NCBI GenBank assembly: GCA_945901965.1
Contig: CAMDMN010000016.1
Location: 1 to 16,212, forward strand
From: Legionella genomosp. 1
GTDB taxonomy: Bacteria > Pseudomonadota > Gammaproteobacteria > Legionellales > Legionellaceae
Reading direction: 5' to 3'
DNA: 16,212 nucleotides
Shown one piece after another: positions 6,549 to 14,755 of the stretch. Each line of letters opens with the position of its first letter. The stretch's first letter is position 1. The notes under the pieces were generated by a model. It had not been told where the DNA came from. It was given only the letters and a program-made list of their open reading frames with translations, and made no database searches. A program made the translations under genes and the position numbers.

Positions 6549-7202
6549 CTAGTGTCCAGGGGAATCATTCCAGAGTATTTTATGTAACTGTAATTGGAAA
6601 CGAACAGGTATTTTATCTTTTATTATCCAATCAGCAAGTAATGTTGGATTTATTTGACCAAAGCTTGGTGAAAATAGTAGATCTGCAATTTCAAAAAGAC
6701 GATGTTCTGTTATCATTTTGCAGGCCCATTGATAATCATCTTGGCTACAAATAACAAATTTTATTTGATCATTTGGTTTTAGATACTTGAGATTAGATAG
6801 TAAATTTTTATCAACCTCACCGGATCCAGGCGTTTTCAAGTCTAAGACAACCATTACCCGCTTATCAACTTCGGCGATGCTAAGCGCACCACTTGTTTCA
6901 ATTGAAACTTTAAATTTTGCATCACATAAATTTTTAAGTAATTTAATACAGTTTGGTTGCGCCAAAGGCTCTCCACCTGTGACACATACATATTCACAAC
7001 TGTATGATTTAATAAGCTCTAAGATCTGTTCCAAATTCATCAGATCACCGCCTTTAAATGCATAGGCAGTATCACAATATTGGCAGCGCAGCGGGCATCC
7101 TGTTAATCTAACAAATACAGAAGGCAAACCTACTCTAACTGACTCTCCTTGTAATGAATGGAAAATTTCAGTAATGCGTAATTGGTTGGTTAATTCTTTC
7201 AT
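6549..7202 (-). CDS. queE: 7-carboxy-7-deazaguanine synthase
   Basis: Radical SAM enzyme that turns 6-carboxytetrahydropterin into 7-carboxy-7-deazaguanine on the way to queuosine in tRNA. The 217 residues carry the cluster-binding C36-x3-C40-x2-C43 (CPLRCQYCDTAYAF), typical of QueE, followed by the SAM-contacting TGGEPL near residue 75. The N-terminal EIFHSLQGES and the C-terminal RFQLQLHKILW are also family marks. The start ATG at 7202 overlaps the stop of cpoB by one base (TAATG) with no clear ribosome site, so translation probably depends on cpoB. A queE next to pal-cpoB is a known arrangement in gammaproteobacteria. No other queuosine gene is visible in the window. Confidence 0.95.
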   Translation of the reverse strand: MKELTNQLRITEIFHSLQGESVRVGLPSVFVRLTGCPLRCQYCDTAYAFKGGDLMNLEQILELIKSYSCEYVCVTGGEPLAQPNCIKLLKNLCDAKFKVSIETSGALSIAEVDKRVMVVLDLKTPGSGEVDKNLLSNLKYLKPNDQIKFVICSQDDYQWACKMITEHRLFEIADLLFSPSFGQINPTLLADWIIKDKIPVRFQLQLHKILWNDSPGH

Positions 7203-8143
7203 TAAGTATTTAAATTATCTAATTTTGATTTTGCAAGTTTTGCCGTAGATGTATCTGGGTAATTTTTTACAACTTGTTGTAATCTAATAATGGCATCTTG
7301 TTTTTTTCCAGAGTCAGCTAGCGCATATCCAATTTTTAACATAGAGGCTGCTTTTTTGCTCGACGACGGGAATTGTTGTAATACTATTTCAAAATGATTA
7401 ATCGCAGATCGGTAATCTTTTTTTACCATGTAAAGTTCGCCAAGCCAATATTGTGCATTAGCAGTATATCCACCTTGAGGATATTTAGTGATGAATTTAT
7501 CCATAGCAGATAGAGCTTCATCATATTTTTTAGCTTTAACTAATTCATAGGCTGCAAGATAATTAATCTGCTCATCAGCCGGATTAATTCTTGATGTAGT
7601 ACTATTAACTTTAGCTGCAACTAACGGTGTAGGTACTGGATTTTCTTTTGCAATTTGCGGAACTTGTTTATTGTGAACGTTAGATGAGCTTATATCTAAA
7701 ACAGGTGTTGGTGTGTTTTTTGAAACTTTAACCGGTTCATTTCGAACACGCGCATCTAAATCTTTATAAAATGCTAATTGTTGTTGTTGTAATAATTTTA
7801 AATCATGAGCTTGTACTTCTAATTGACCGCGTAATTCTTGGACTTCTTGTTGTAAACCTTGAACTTTATCTAGAAGATTTGCATTATCAGAGCTTAAGCT
7901 ACTGCTAGTCCTAACATGATCATTATGATCATTTGCAAGTGGAGTGGAATCATTTGCAAGAGCTATTTCTTCGTCATTATTAACGCTTTCTCTGCTAGCA
8001 GCAGGCCGCTGATAGGCGGCCTGTTGATCATCGAGTAATGCATAATTTTCGCTGTCATCAACAACTGGTGCAAAAGAAAAAGCACTAGTTGGTAACATAA
8101 TAGCTAAACATGCAATTAAAAAAAAGCGATGATTGTAAATCAT
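7202..8143 (-). CDS. cpoB: Tol-Pal cell division coordinator CpoB (YbgF)
   Basis: Periplasmic partner of the Tol-Pal system, which links outer-membrane constriction with septal peptidoglycan synthesis. The 313 residues begin with a signal peptide (about 1-25, ending SAFSFA), then a low-complexity stretch, a Gln/Leu-rich coiled coil at about 88-135 (LLDKVQGLQQEVQELRGQLE and on), a Ser/Thr/Pro-rich linker, and a C-terminal tetratricopeptide domain from about 190 to the end (YLAAYELVKAKKYDEALSAM; WLGELYMVKKDYRSAINHFE; GYALADSGKKQDAIIRLQ). The order coiled coil then TPR is the normal one; the linker is longer than in E. coli. Its ATG at 8143 overlaps the TGA of pal by four bases (ATGA), and its stop overlaps the queE start. 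Confidence 0.92.
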   Translation of the reverse strand: MIYNHRFFLIACLAIMLPTSAFSFAPVVDDSENYALLDDQQAAYQRPAASRESVNNDEEIALANDSTPLANDHNDHVRTSSSLSSDNANLLDKVQGLQQEVQELRGQLEVQAHDLKLLQQQQLAFYKDLDARVRNEPVKVSKNTPTPVLDISSSNVHNKQVPQIAKENPVPTPLVAAKVNSTTSRINPADEQINYLAAYELVKAKKYDEALSAMDKFITKYPQGGYTANAQYWLGELYMVKKDYRSAINHFEIVLQQFPSSSKKAASMLKIGYALADSGKKQDAIIRLQQVVKNYPDTSTAKLAKSKLDNLNT

Positions 8144-8658
8144 TTAGTAGCCTCATAAGTTAATTCAGCTCGTCTATTTTGAGCATGAGATTCTGCATCA
8201 TGGCCTAAGTTTGCTGGTCGTTCTTTTCCGTAGCTTACGATGCGAATTTGATGTCTACTGACTCCAGACATGTGCATTATCTCAGCAACAGCATTAGCAC
8301 GACGCTCACCTAGTGCAATGTTATATTCACGGCTACCACGTTCATCAGTATGGCCTGCTACAAGTATACGTGCTCCAGGATTTGATTTTAGATATTGTGC
8401 TTGTGCATTCACAGAAGGTAAGTATTTTTGTGCCAACATAGAGGTGTCATAATCAAAGCGGTATAGTTGATTATGTGGCGCTTCAGTTGTGTACATTTCA
8501 CCTTCTTGCTGTCCTGCAAAGTGAGTTAATTTTCCTAATCCATGAGACACGGAACCATTGCCAAATCCATTATCAGCACTACCTGGTGTTTTATGACATG
8601 ATGCAAGCATAATTACGCTGGCAGCAACAAGCCCTAATTTTAGAAATCTGGCATTCAT
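8140..8658 (-). CDS. pal: Peptidoglycan-associated outer-membrane lipoprotein Pal
   Basis: Lipoprotein that anchors the outer membrane to peptidoglycan as part of Tol-Pal. I set the start at 8658, giving 172 residues, because AGGAG lies seven bases before it and the resulting N-terminus is a good lipoprotein signal: MNARFLKLGLVAAS then LASC with the lipidated C21. A start 15 codons upstream (8703) would put a charged tail before the signal and is rejected. The OmpA-like C-terminal domain has FDYDTSML, the peptidoglycan-binding GHTDERGSREYN, then ALGERRANAV and the final NRRAELTYE. It overlaps cpoB by four bases. Unusually, tolB is not upstream; an MCE transporter lipoprotein gene is, 97 bp away. 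A weak -10-like TACAAT lies in that gap on the minus strand. Confidence 0.96.
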   Translation of the reverse strand: MNARFLKLGLVAASVIMLASCHKTPGSADNGFGNGSVSHGLGKLTHFAGQQEGEMYTTEAPHNQLYRFDYDTSMLAQKYLPSVNAQAQYLKSNPGARILVAGHTDERGSREYNIALGERRANAVAEIMHMSGVSRHQIRIVSYGKERPANLGHDAESHAQNRRAELTYEATK

Positions 8659-8755
8659 TTGGTGTCTCCTTGTTATAAAATTTAATATAATTCCGACCAT
8701 CATATAGATGGCGGTTCATTGTACAGAAATTTTTAGGTTTTTTCTATTATTTAAT

Positions 8756-9364
8756 TTATTTAGTATCATTACGCACTTCTTTGACAATAAACTTGGCCAA
8801 TTCTTGCGTAAATTTTTCTGATGCCTTGTTAGCAGCGATTACTCCGCCATATGGAGTATCTATTGGGCAAGAAATATTTTCGTTAAAAATACGCGAGACA
8901 ATAACTCTATTATCGGAAACATGAGTCAGCATAATTTTAATTCTAAATTCCATAGTGCTTGGTTTTGTTAAGAAATTTTGTTGTAAAGTTATTATTTGTG
9001 AGTCTAGACGGTAGTCAGCTTTATCTAAATAAGGGCCTGAGGCCACTGCAAAAAAATAACCCGTTTTTTGTAAGCTTTGCATTAACAAAGGATAAAGCAT
9101 ATTTCCAGGAGAACTTACCCAGGAATTATGAACGAAAGTACTAACTTCAAATGGTTTTTCAATATAACGCATGTCTTCTGTTGTAAAGCCTGCCATAGCC
9201 TCGGGTTGAGAGATTAAAATTGAGGTTTTAGATTTGTTCTTAACTAATTTATCGGTCCCATATTTGGTTAATGAATATTGATTGGTTACCTCGGTTTTAA
9301 TAGGGGAGCACGCTACTAATAATAATTGTGCGCTAAGGCAGATCATTAAGCTTAGATTTTTCAT
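8756..9364 (-). CDS. ABC-type transport auxiliary lipoprotein (PqiC/DUF330-like)
   Basis: Predicted lipoprotein of 202 residues: signal peptide with lipobox LLVAC and lipidated C19, then an ABC-type transport auxiliary domain. Visible pieces of that domain are SILISQPEAMAGF with the following MRY (usual pattern: L-x-V-x-x-P-x-x-x-G-x-x-x-x-M-x-Y), the strand YFFAVASGPYLDKADYRLDSQI, and the C-terminal helix ASEKFTQELAKFIVKEV. Proteins of this family, such as PqiC, sit in the outer membrane as receptors for MCE-type lipid transporters. It starts two bases after the mlaD stop, which fits that job. Its sequence is less conserved than the other members, so the family call relies partly on position. 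Confidence 0.8.
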   Translation of the reverse strand: MKNLSLMICLSAQLLLVACSPIKTEVTNQYSLTKYGTDKLVKNKSKTSILISQPEAMAGFTTEDMRYIEKPFEVSTFVHNSWVSSPGNMLYPLLMQSLQKTGYFFAVASGPYLDKADYRLDSQIITLQQNFLTKPSTMEFRIKIMLTHVSDNRVIVSRIFNENISCPIDTPYGGVIAANKASEKFTQELAKFIVKEVRNDTK

Positions 9365-9366
9365 GA

Positions 9367-10227
9367 TTACTCTCCCGGACCAGATTTAGGTGGAGCACTG
9401 CCACGAATAATAACGGAAGGGTTTTCCCGCATTTGCGCGCTGACTTTTTCTAAATTGGCTGTAATGAGCTCAAGGCGTTGTAAGATCGCCACTATTGGCG
9501 GTAGTGTTTGTTGTGAAATTTTATCGATAGTATTTTTTCCTGATAGCATAGTCGAGCTTACAGATTTACCAGCAGATGACATAGATGTACTCATACTACT
9601 AAATTTATTAGCACCAATTTTAAGATCGCTAATTAATTTGGGTAAATCTTTAAAGCTCTGATTTAGGCTATTTTTATTTTGGGCAATGACATCTGTTATA
9701 GCTTGTAAATTAGCAAGAGATTTTTTAAAGGCCGTAGAGTTTTCTTTGTCAAAAATACGTTTTACGCTATTGCTAATGTCAGATATATTTTGTTCTAACT
9801 GGCTTAAAAATGATGGCTTATAAGGAATGACTGGGTGTTTTTCGCCAGGTGTTTTTTGTAATGGAAAAAGCGACGGCGAGCTTGCTGATAAGCCTAAATA
9901 TACCGTTCCTGTAATTCCTTGGTTGATCAAAGTAGCGTGCGTGGTTGATGTTATAGGTGTACCTTCTACGATTTTAAGTTGTATTTTAACTTGTTGAGGA
10001 TCATATTCATTTAGTTCAATTTTATTGACAAAACCAACTTTTACACCATTATATTTAACTACAGAGTCATCGTTTAGGCCTGATATAGCTTCAGTTACGT
10101 ATACGGTAAAAAGATTATAATTTTTTGAATCAAAGCCAGTAGACAACCATATAGTTGCTGCTAATAGTCCTATAACTAGGATTATTACCATAAAGCCTAC
10201 GTATGTATAATTTACTTTAGATTCCAA
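9367..10227 (-). CDS. mlaD: MlaD-family MCE protein (phospholipid transporter)
   Basis: Inner-membrane-anchored, periplasmic lipid-binding subunit of an MCE ABC transporter. The 286 residues have one N-terminal membrane segment (about 8-29, VGFMVIILVIGLLAATIWLS), then one MCE domain at about 38-115 with YVTEAISGLNDDSVVKYNGVKVGFV and the hydrophobic LINQGITGTVYLGL, and a long helical C-terminal part rich in Ser/Asn/Lys (about 140-270). The C-terminal extension makes it longer than E. coli MlaD (183 residues) and nearer to the single-MCE proteins of systems that use an auxiliary lipoprotein. The start is a TTG at 10227; GGAG lies nine bases upstream and an in-frame stop precedes it, so no ATG start is available. 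35 bp after mlaF. Confidence 0.9.
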   Translation of the reverse strand: MESKVNYTYVGFMVIILVIGLLAATIWLSTGFDSKNYNLFTVYVTEAISGLNDDSVVKYNGVKVGFVNKIELNEYDPQQVKIQLKIVEGTPITSTTHATLINQGITGTVYLGLSASSPSLFPLQKTPGEKHPVIPYKPSFLSQLEQNISDISNSVKRIFDKENSTAFKKSLANLQAITDVIAQNKNSLNQSFKDLPKLISDLKIGANKFSSMSTSMSSAGKSVSSTMLSGKNTIDKISQQTLPPIVAILQRLELITANLEKVSAQMRENPSVIIRGSAPPKSGPGE

Positions 10228-10262
10228 GCTCTACGCTCCAATTTATAAAACTCATCTATATC

Positions 10263-11000
10263 TTAAAGTTTAGTGAAGTAATCGGCAATCAATGGATGCT
10301 TATTTTGCATTAATTCATCTATTGGCTCTACCGCAATTACTTTACCTTCTGCTATAAATGCAACCCTATCGGTGCATTTTTTCATTGATTCCATATCATG
10401 ACTTATCATGACAACCGTTAAACTTAATGTATCTCGTAAAAAAACAATGAGCTCATCAAATTGTCTTGCACTATGTGGATCAAGCCCTGTAGTTGGCTCA
10501 TCAAGAAAAAGTAATTCAGGATCCATAGCTAGCGCTCTTGCAGCTGCGGCTCTTCGCTGCATTCCGCCACTTAATTCCGCGGGTATTTTATCAGCAGCTT
10601 CTTTTGGTAAGCCTACCAAGCTAATTTTAAGCATAGCTAATTGTTGCATAAGTTTTAGATCAAGGTTTGCAAGTTCACGCATGGGAAAGATAACATTTTC
10701 CAAGACAGTTAGCGCTGAAAAAAGCGCAGAGTGCTGAAATAACATTCCCCAGCGGCGACGTAATTTATTTGCTCCTTGCTCGCCTAATTTTGATATATCT
10801 TCTCCAAAAACATGAATACTACCAGCAGTTGGCTTTTGCAACATCAAAATACTACGTAAAATTGTAGTTTTACCGCTGCCACTTCCACCGATTATAGCAA
10901 GTATTTCACCTTTTTTTACGGTAAGGTTGACGTCGGAATGTACCCACTGACCGCCAAGGTAATTTTTTAAGCCTTTAATTTCTATAATTGAATCGCTCAT
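10263..11000 (-). CDS. mlaF: MCE transporter ATP-binding protein MlaF
   Basis: Cytoplasmic ATPase of the lipid-transport ABC complex. The 245 residues include Walker A GGSGSGKTT (38-46), Q-loop Q89 in MLFQHSALF, the signature LSGGMQRR (143-150), Walker B LLFLDEP (163-169, catalytic E168), the D-loop GLDP, and the switch His in MISHDM. LSGGMQRR with the downstream arginines and ARALAMDPELLFLDEPTTGLDP is typical of the Mla/Ttg2A group. The ATG at 11000 is one base after the mlaE stop, without a strong ribosome site, which suggests translational coupling. Closely related ATPases serve other transporters, but the flanking permease and MCE genes settle the role. Confidence 0.95.
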   Translation of the reverse strand: MSDSIIEIKGLKNYLGGQWVHSDVNLTVKKGEILAIIGGSGSGKTTILRSILMLQKPTAGSIHVFGEDISKLGEQGANKLRRRWGMLFQHSALFSALTVLENVIFPMRELANLDLKLMQQLAMLKISLVGLPKEAADKIPAELSGGMQRRAAAARALAMDPELLFLDEPTTGLDPHSARQFDELIVFLRDTLSLTVVMISHDMESMKKCTDRVAFIAEGKVIAVEPIDELMQNKHPLIADYFTKL

Positions 11001-11001
11001 A

Positions 11002-12132
11002 TTATAAATCTAGCCATCCATATAAAACCGAGAAAGCAGCATCCGCAATAATAATTAAAAATAGTGCTTGTACAACGCTTTTAGTCGTTTGGCTTCCAAC
11101 ACTATCAGCAGATGCTTTTACGCGAAAACCCTGAAAGCAACCCACAAGAGAGGTAAGCACTGCAAATGCTGGTGCCTTGTATAATCCTAACATCATTTGT
11201 TTTAGGCCAACAGAATATTGAATTTTAGTCATAAAATCCATATAACCAATTTGCAGCATAAATTTAGACATTAGCATAGCACCTAAGAGACTAAATGCAT
11301 CTGACCAGAAAATTAATAGTGGAAAGGCAATTACTAAAGCTATTACTTTTGGCACGACAAGGTATTCTATAGAAGATAGCCCCATGGTATTTAACGCATC
11401 AATCTCTTCATTGATTTTCATACTGCCAATTTGTGCGGTGAATGAGGAGCTTGTGCGTCCGGCTATAATAATGGCTGTAATTAATGGCCCAAATTCACGA
11501 AATATTGCCGTACCTGATATGTAGGCAATAAAAGAATTTGCACCATATGTTTCTAGCTCAAGCCCTAATTGATAAGCTAGAACTACGCCAATAAGAAATG
11601 AGAGCCAGGCAATAATAGGGAGCGCTTTTATTCCTGCTGAGTTAATGTTAGAGATAATGCTTGGTACTTGAAATCGCCGCCAATCCTTAGCCGCCACTAA
11701 TAATTTACTACTAAGTCGACCAACTAAAATTACTAGTCCGTCAATTTGTTGGATCTTAAATATAGTTTCTTTGCCAATTCTGTATAACATAGTAGTTTTT
11801 TTAGTTTTTTTAGGCACGTGATTTAATACATCATGTTTCTCTTCTATTAAAGAAAGTAAGTTACGTTGGTGTTCATTAAAATCAATTAATTCTATTTGAT
11901 TTTTATGTTTTTTTAACGCATTAATACATTGTATTAAAATCAAAGCGCCAGCGCTGTCAAATTTCTTGAGTTTAGCGCCGGATATTTTAATATCTAGGGA
12001 TTTGGGTAAAATATGTTGGGTGAATTGTATAAGCAGATTTTTAAGATTAACAATAGACCAGCTACCTTGACACAGATAGGTATTATTGGTTGTATCAAAA
12101 ATAATAGAGGCGCTAGATTGAGATTTTGTCAT
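11002..12132 (-). CDS. mlaE: MCE transporter permease MlaE with N-terminal STAS-like domain
   Basis: Inner-membrane permease of the lipid transporter. The 376 residues are longer than E. coli MlaE (260) because of an N-terminal STAS-like domain, about residues 8-105, with DIKISGAKLKKFDSAGALILIQCI resembling the MlaB/SpoIIAA core. The permease part runs from about 130 to the end: an amphipathic interface helix (LLVAAKDWRRF), about five membrane segments, the conserved FREFGPLITAIIIAGRTSSSFTAQIGSMKINEEIDALNTMG that couples to the ATPase, and the C-terminal SVGSQTTKSVVQALFLIIIADAAF. The fused STAS domain stands in for a separate mlaB, which is absent. It is the first gene of the minus-strand block; a possible A/T-rich promoter lies at 12135-12180, but I cannot fix its boxes. 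Confidence 0.93.
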   Translation of the reverse strand: MTKSQSSASIIFDTTNNTYLCQGSWSIVNLKNLLIQFTQHILPKSLDIKISGAKLKKFDSAGALILIQCINALKKHKNQIELIDFNEHQRNLLSLIEEKHDVLNHVPKKTKKTTMLYRIGKETIFKIQQIDGLVILVGRLSSKLLVAAKDWRRFQVPSIISNINSAGIKALPIIAWLSFLIGVVLAYQLGLELETYGANSFIAYISGTAIFREFGPLITAIIIAGRTSSSFTAQIGSMKINEEIDALNTMGLSSIEYLVVPKVIALVIAFPLLIFWSDAFSLLGAMLMSKFMLQIGYMDFMTKIQYSVGLKQMMLGLYKAPAFAVLTSLVGCFQGFRVKASADSVGSQTTKSVVQALFLIIIADAAFSVLYGWLDL

Positions 12133-12194
12133 AATAGTTATCGTCTCATATAATTTTATATTATTCTAGAAAAAAACTTAAACTTCACCATGGG

Positions 12195-12378
12195 GTTTAA
12201 ATCAGGGCAAGATCATAAAAGTTTAAAAATAGTACGCGTAGGGTGGTGCAATCTGCTGCGTGCCCACCATAATGACAAGATGAGCTCGACTGGTGGGCAC
12301 GTCGTTGCACTCCTTTGCGCCACCCTACATAACGTTGTGCTATTTTTAAACTTTGATGCTCCCGCCCTGGGTTTAAAT
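12195..12378. repeat. Nested imperfect inverted-repeat element in the mlaE/fni divergent gap
   Basis: Three concentric pairings share a centre near 12285: an outer A/T-rich arm, exact over 15 bp (12218-12232 with 12340-12354) and extending imperfectly to 12195 and 12378; a middle 9-bp arm GTAGGGTGG (12238-12246) with 12320-12328; and an inner 11-bp arm (12259-12269 with 12291-12301, CGTGCCCACCA). The layout, A/T-rich ends around a G/C-rich palindrome, matches the element at 2228-2364, though the sequences differ. No supportable coding frame. Confidence 0.75.
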
Positions 12379-12384
12379 GAATTA

Positions 12385-12414
12385 TTGGTTCATTTTGTCT
12401 TATTGTGTTAAAAT
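12385..12414 (+). promoter_or_regulatory. Possible promoter of the fni-mvaA-mvaK2 operon
   Basis: A -35-like TTGGTT (12385-12390) and -10-like TAAAAT (12409-12414) are 18 bp apart, 36 bp before the fni ATG and directly after the repeat element. Both boxes are imperfect, so this is a tentative call. Confidence 0.4.
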
Positions 12415-12449
12415 TATATCTTATTTTTTAGCCTAAATATGGTTTAGAT

Positions 12450-13478
12450 ATGACTAATGATTATGGGCAATTTGAAAAGCGTAAACAAGATCATATCAAA
12501 CTTGCGCTAATGGAGTCTAATCAAGCAATTGAATTAAATGCTTTTGATAAAGTATCTTTAGTTCATGATGCATTGCCTGATATAGATTTTGATGAGATAT
12601 CAATAGAGGGTGAAAGATTTGGCTCTAAGGTTTTAAAGCCGTTTATAGTTAGCTCAATGACAGCCGGTCATAGTGATGCACTTAATATTAATCGTAATTT
12701 GATTGAGGCTTGTGCAAAAAGTGGTTGGGCGATGGGAGTGGGTTCCCAGCGGCGCGAATTAACTGATAAAGATGCGGCTTTTGAATGGAAGGAATTGCGG
12801 CGTGATTACCCAAAAGTTAGCTTATTTAGTAACTTAGGTATAGCTCAACTTATTTTAACGCCATTAGTAGATCTAGAGCGGTTGACTGACGCTTTAGCAG
12901 CTGATGCATTAATTATTCATTTAAATGCTTTACAAGAATGCATTCAGCCAGAAGGCACTCCTAATTTTAAAGGGGGCTTACGAGCTCTAGCTGATTTAGT
13001 GAAAGCATTGCCAATTCCCGTGATTGTCAAAGAGACTGGTTGTGGTTTTTCAGATGGAACGCTTGCTAAGTTAAATGATATTGGAGTGGCGGCAGTTGAT
13101 GTTAGTGGCCTTGGTGGAACTCATTGGGGGCGGATTGAAGGGCATCGAGCTGTAAATGATCCTGTGCGTTCACGCGCCGCTTTAGCTTTTCACAATTGGG
13201 GTATTGATACGGTTCAATCTGTGATTAATGCTCGCTCATTGCGACCAAATTTTGAAATTTGGGGTTCTGGTGGCGTTAGGAATGGTTTGGATGCTGCAAA
13301 ATTATTTGCATTAGGTGCTTCTTCAGTTGCCTTTGCAAAGCCTCTGCTTAATGCTGCTTTGCAATCTGCAAAAGATGTGTTGTCACTAATGACAGCTTTA
13401 GAATATGAATTAAAGGTTGCTATGTTTTGTACAGGTAGCCTTACACTGCGTGATTTAAAGGAGAAGGCATGTCTTTAA
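12450..13478 (+). CDS. fni: Type 2 isopentenyl-diphosphate Delta-isomerase
   Basis: FMN- and NADPH-dependent enzyme that interconverts isopentenyl and dimethylallyl diphosphate; unrelated to type 1 Idi. The 342 residues form one TIM barrel of standard length. Marks in order: the N-terminal substrate-binding RKQDHI (11-16), FIVSSMTAGH, the GVGSQRRE flavin region, HLNALQECIQPEG near 151-163 with the catalytic Gln and the Mg-binding Glu, VKETGCGFS, DVSGLGGTHW, and the FMN-phosphate motif GSGGVRNGLDAAKLFALGA. The ATG at 12450 gives the usual N-terminus; no good ribosome site is visible. The end overlaps mvaA by ten bases. Presence of the type 2 enzyme with a mevalonate pathway is common in bacteria. 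Confidence 0.96.
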   Translation: MTNDYGQFEKRKQDHIKLALMESNQAIELNAFDKVSLVHDALPDIDFDEISIEGERFGSKVLKPFIVSSMTAGHSDALNINRNLIEACAKSGWAMGVGSQRRELTDKDAAFEWKELRRDYPKVSLFSNLGIAQLILTPLVDLERLTDALAADALIIHLNALQECIQPEGTPNFKGGLRALADLVKALPIPVIVKETGCGFSDGTLAKLNDIGVAAVDVSGLGGTHWGRIEGHRAVNDPVRSRAALAFHNWGIDTVQSVINARSLRPNFEIWGSGGVRNGLDAAKLFALGASSVAFAKPLLNAALQSAKDVLSLMTALEYELKVAMFCTGSLTLRDLKEKACL

Positions 13479-14755
13479 CTAATAATGCCAGTCAATTATT
13501 TCAAGGGTTTTCAAAGCTTAATCGTGAAGAAAGATTTAAGCGTTTATTGGCTATGGGTGCAATTACTGATGATGATGTTGCCTTTTTACAAAATGGTTGC
13601 GTTAAAGATACCTTTCTTGCTGATAAATTGATTGAAAATGTAATTGGTTATTTTCAGTTGCCTTTAGGCGTTGCTACTAATTTCTGTATTGATGGCACCG
13701 ATTATGTTATTCCGCTTGCTGTAGAAGAAACATCAATTATTGCTGCTTTATCAAAGACTGCAAAATGGATAAGAAATCATGGTGAAATAACAACTTCAAT
13801 CAAGGGAAATTGTATTATTGGCCAAATACAATTAGCCAAAGTTGCCGATTTTCGAAGATTTTCGCAGATTATCGCCGAAAATAAGCAGTTTTTAATCGAA
13901 AAAGCCAATGAAGATATTGCTGGATCTATGGTGCGGCGTGGTGGCGGCGTTATGGATCTTAGTGTACGGAAATTAAAACGTGCGGATTGTCATGATATGG
14001 CGGTTATTCATTTGATGATGGATAGTCGAGATGCCATGGGCGCTAATATTATTAACCAAGTACTTGAGTATCTAAAAGAGCCTATTGAGAATTTGACTGA
14101 TGAAGAAGTTACTATGTGTATCTTGTCAAATTTAAATGATCAAAAACTTACATCGGCAAAAGTAATTATTCGAGATATTGATCCTATCTTAGGGGCGCGT
14201 TTAGAAGAGGCTTCTTTATTTGCAGAAACAGATCCATATCGAGCTGCCACCCATAATAAAGGCGTGATGAATGGGATTGATCCGGTATTAATTGCGACTG
14301 GTAATGATTGGCGTGCTGTAGAGGCCGCGGTTCATGCTTATGCTGCGCGTTCTGGAAGTTATCAGGCGATAACTCGTTGGCGTTATGCCGATAATACTTT
14401 AACTGGTGAGTTAGAAGCTCCAATTGTAGTAGGAACTGTTGGCGGTGTTACTTCATTGCATCCAACTGCAAAAATCTGTCTGCGGATGATGGGCGTTGAT
14501 TCTGCGAATAAATTATCAAGGATCATAGCAGCTGTTGGTTTAGTGCAAAATTTAGGTGCTATTAGAGCACTTTGTACTGAGGGTATTATTCAGGGGCATA
14601 TGAAATTACATATTGATAATTTATTACTAGTAGCTGGAGCTACTGATGGTGAAATGCCAATATTAAAAGAGAGATTACAAAATTGGTTAACTATAAATAA
14701 GCGAGTTAGTTTAAATAATGCTTGTGAATTTTTGGCCGAAATTCGTCAGTCATGA
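13469..14755 (+). CDS. mvaA: Hydroxymethylglutaryl-CoA reductase, class II
   Basis: Reduces HMG-CoA to mevalonate, the committed step of the pathway (in some bacteria the enzyme works in the reverse, degradative direction). The 428 residues match the soluble class II type, without membrane spans. The catalytic Glu lies in PLAVEETSIIAA (E86/E87), the region MMDSRDAMGANIINQ binds the nucleotide, the catalytic Lys is in ATHNKGVMNGID, the Asp in ATGNDWRAVEAA, and the C-terminal catalytic His in GHMKLH. The ATG at 13469 lies inside the end of fni, with AGGAG a few bases before it. Its TGA overlaps the ATG of the next gene (ATGA at 14752-14755), so the three genes are translationally coupled. Confidence 0.96.
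   Translation: MSLTNNASQLFQGFSKLNREERFKRLLAMGAITDDDVAFLQNGCVKDTFLADKLIENVIGYFQLPLGVATNFCIDGTDYVIPLAVEETSIIAALSKTAKWIRNHGEITTSIKGNCIIGQIQLAKVADFRRFSQIIAENKQFLIEKANEDIAGSMVRRGGGVMDLSVRKLKRADCHDMAVIHLMMDSRDAMGANIINQVLEYLKEPIENLTDEEVTMCILSNLNDQKLTSAKVIIRDIDPILGARLEEASLFAETDPYRAATHNKGVMNGIDPVLIATGNDWRAVEAAVHAYAARSGSYQAITRWRYADNTLTGELEAPIVVGTVGGVTSLHPTAKICLRMMGVDSANKLSRIIAAVGLVQNLGAIRALCTEGIIQGHMKLHIDNLLLVAGATDGEMPILKERLQNWLTINKRVSLNNACEFLAEIRQS

Noticed and set aside
8659..8703. A longer Pal starting at 8703
   Set aside because: It would put 15 residues before a good lipoprotein signal; the AGGAG site favours 8658.
10408..10737. 109-codon plus-strand frame inside mlaF
   Set aside because: Opposite-strand shadow of an ATPase with all its motifs; composition rich in Ser/Cys with no domain.
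12190..12411. 73-codon plus-strand frame in the mlaE/fni gap
   Set aside because: It lies almost wholly in the inverted-repeat element, with low protein-likeness and no ribosome site.
14184..14423. 79-codon minus-strand frame inside mvaA
   Set aside because: Antisense to a conserved enzyme; His/Gln-rich shadow without any recognisable feature.
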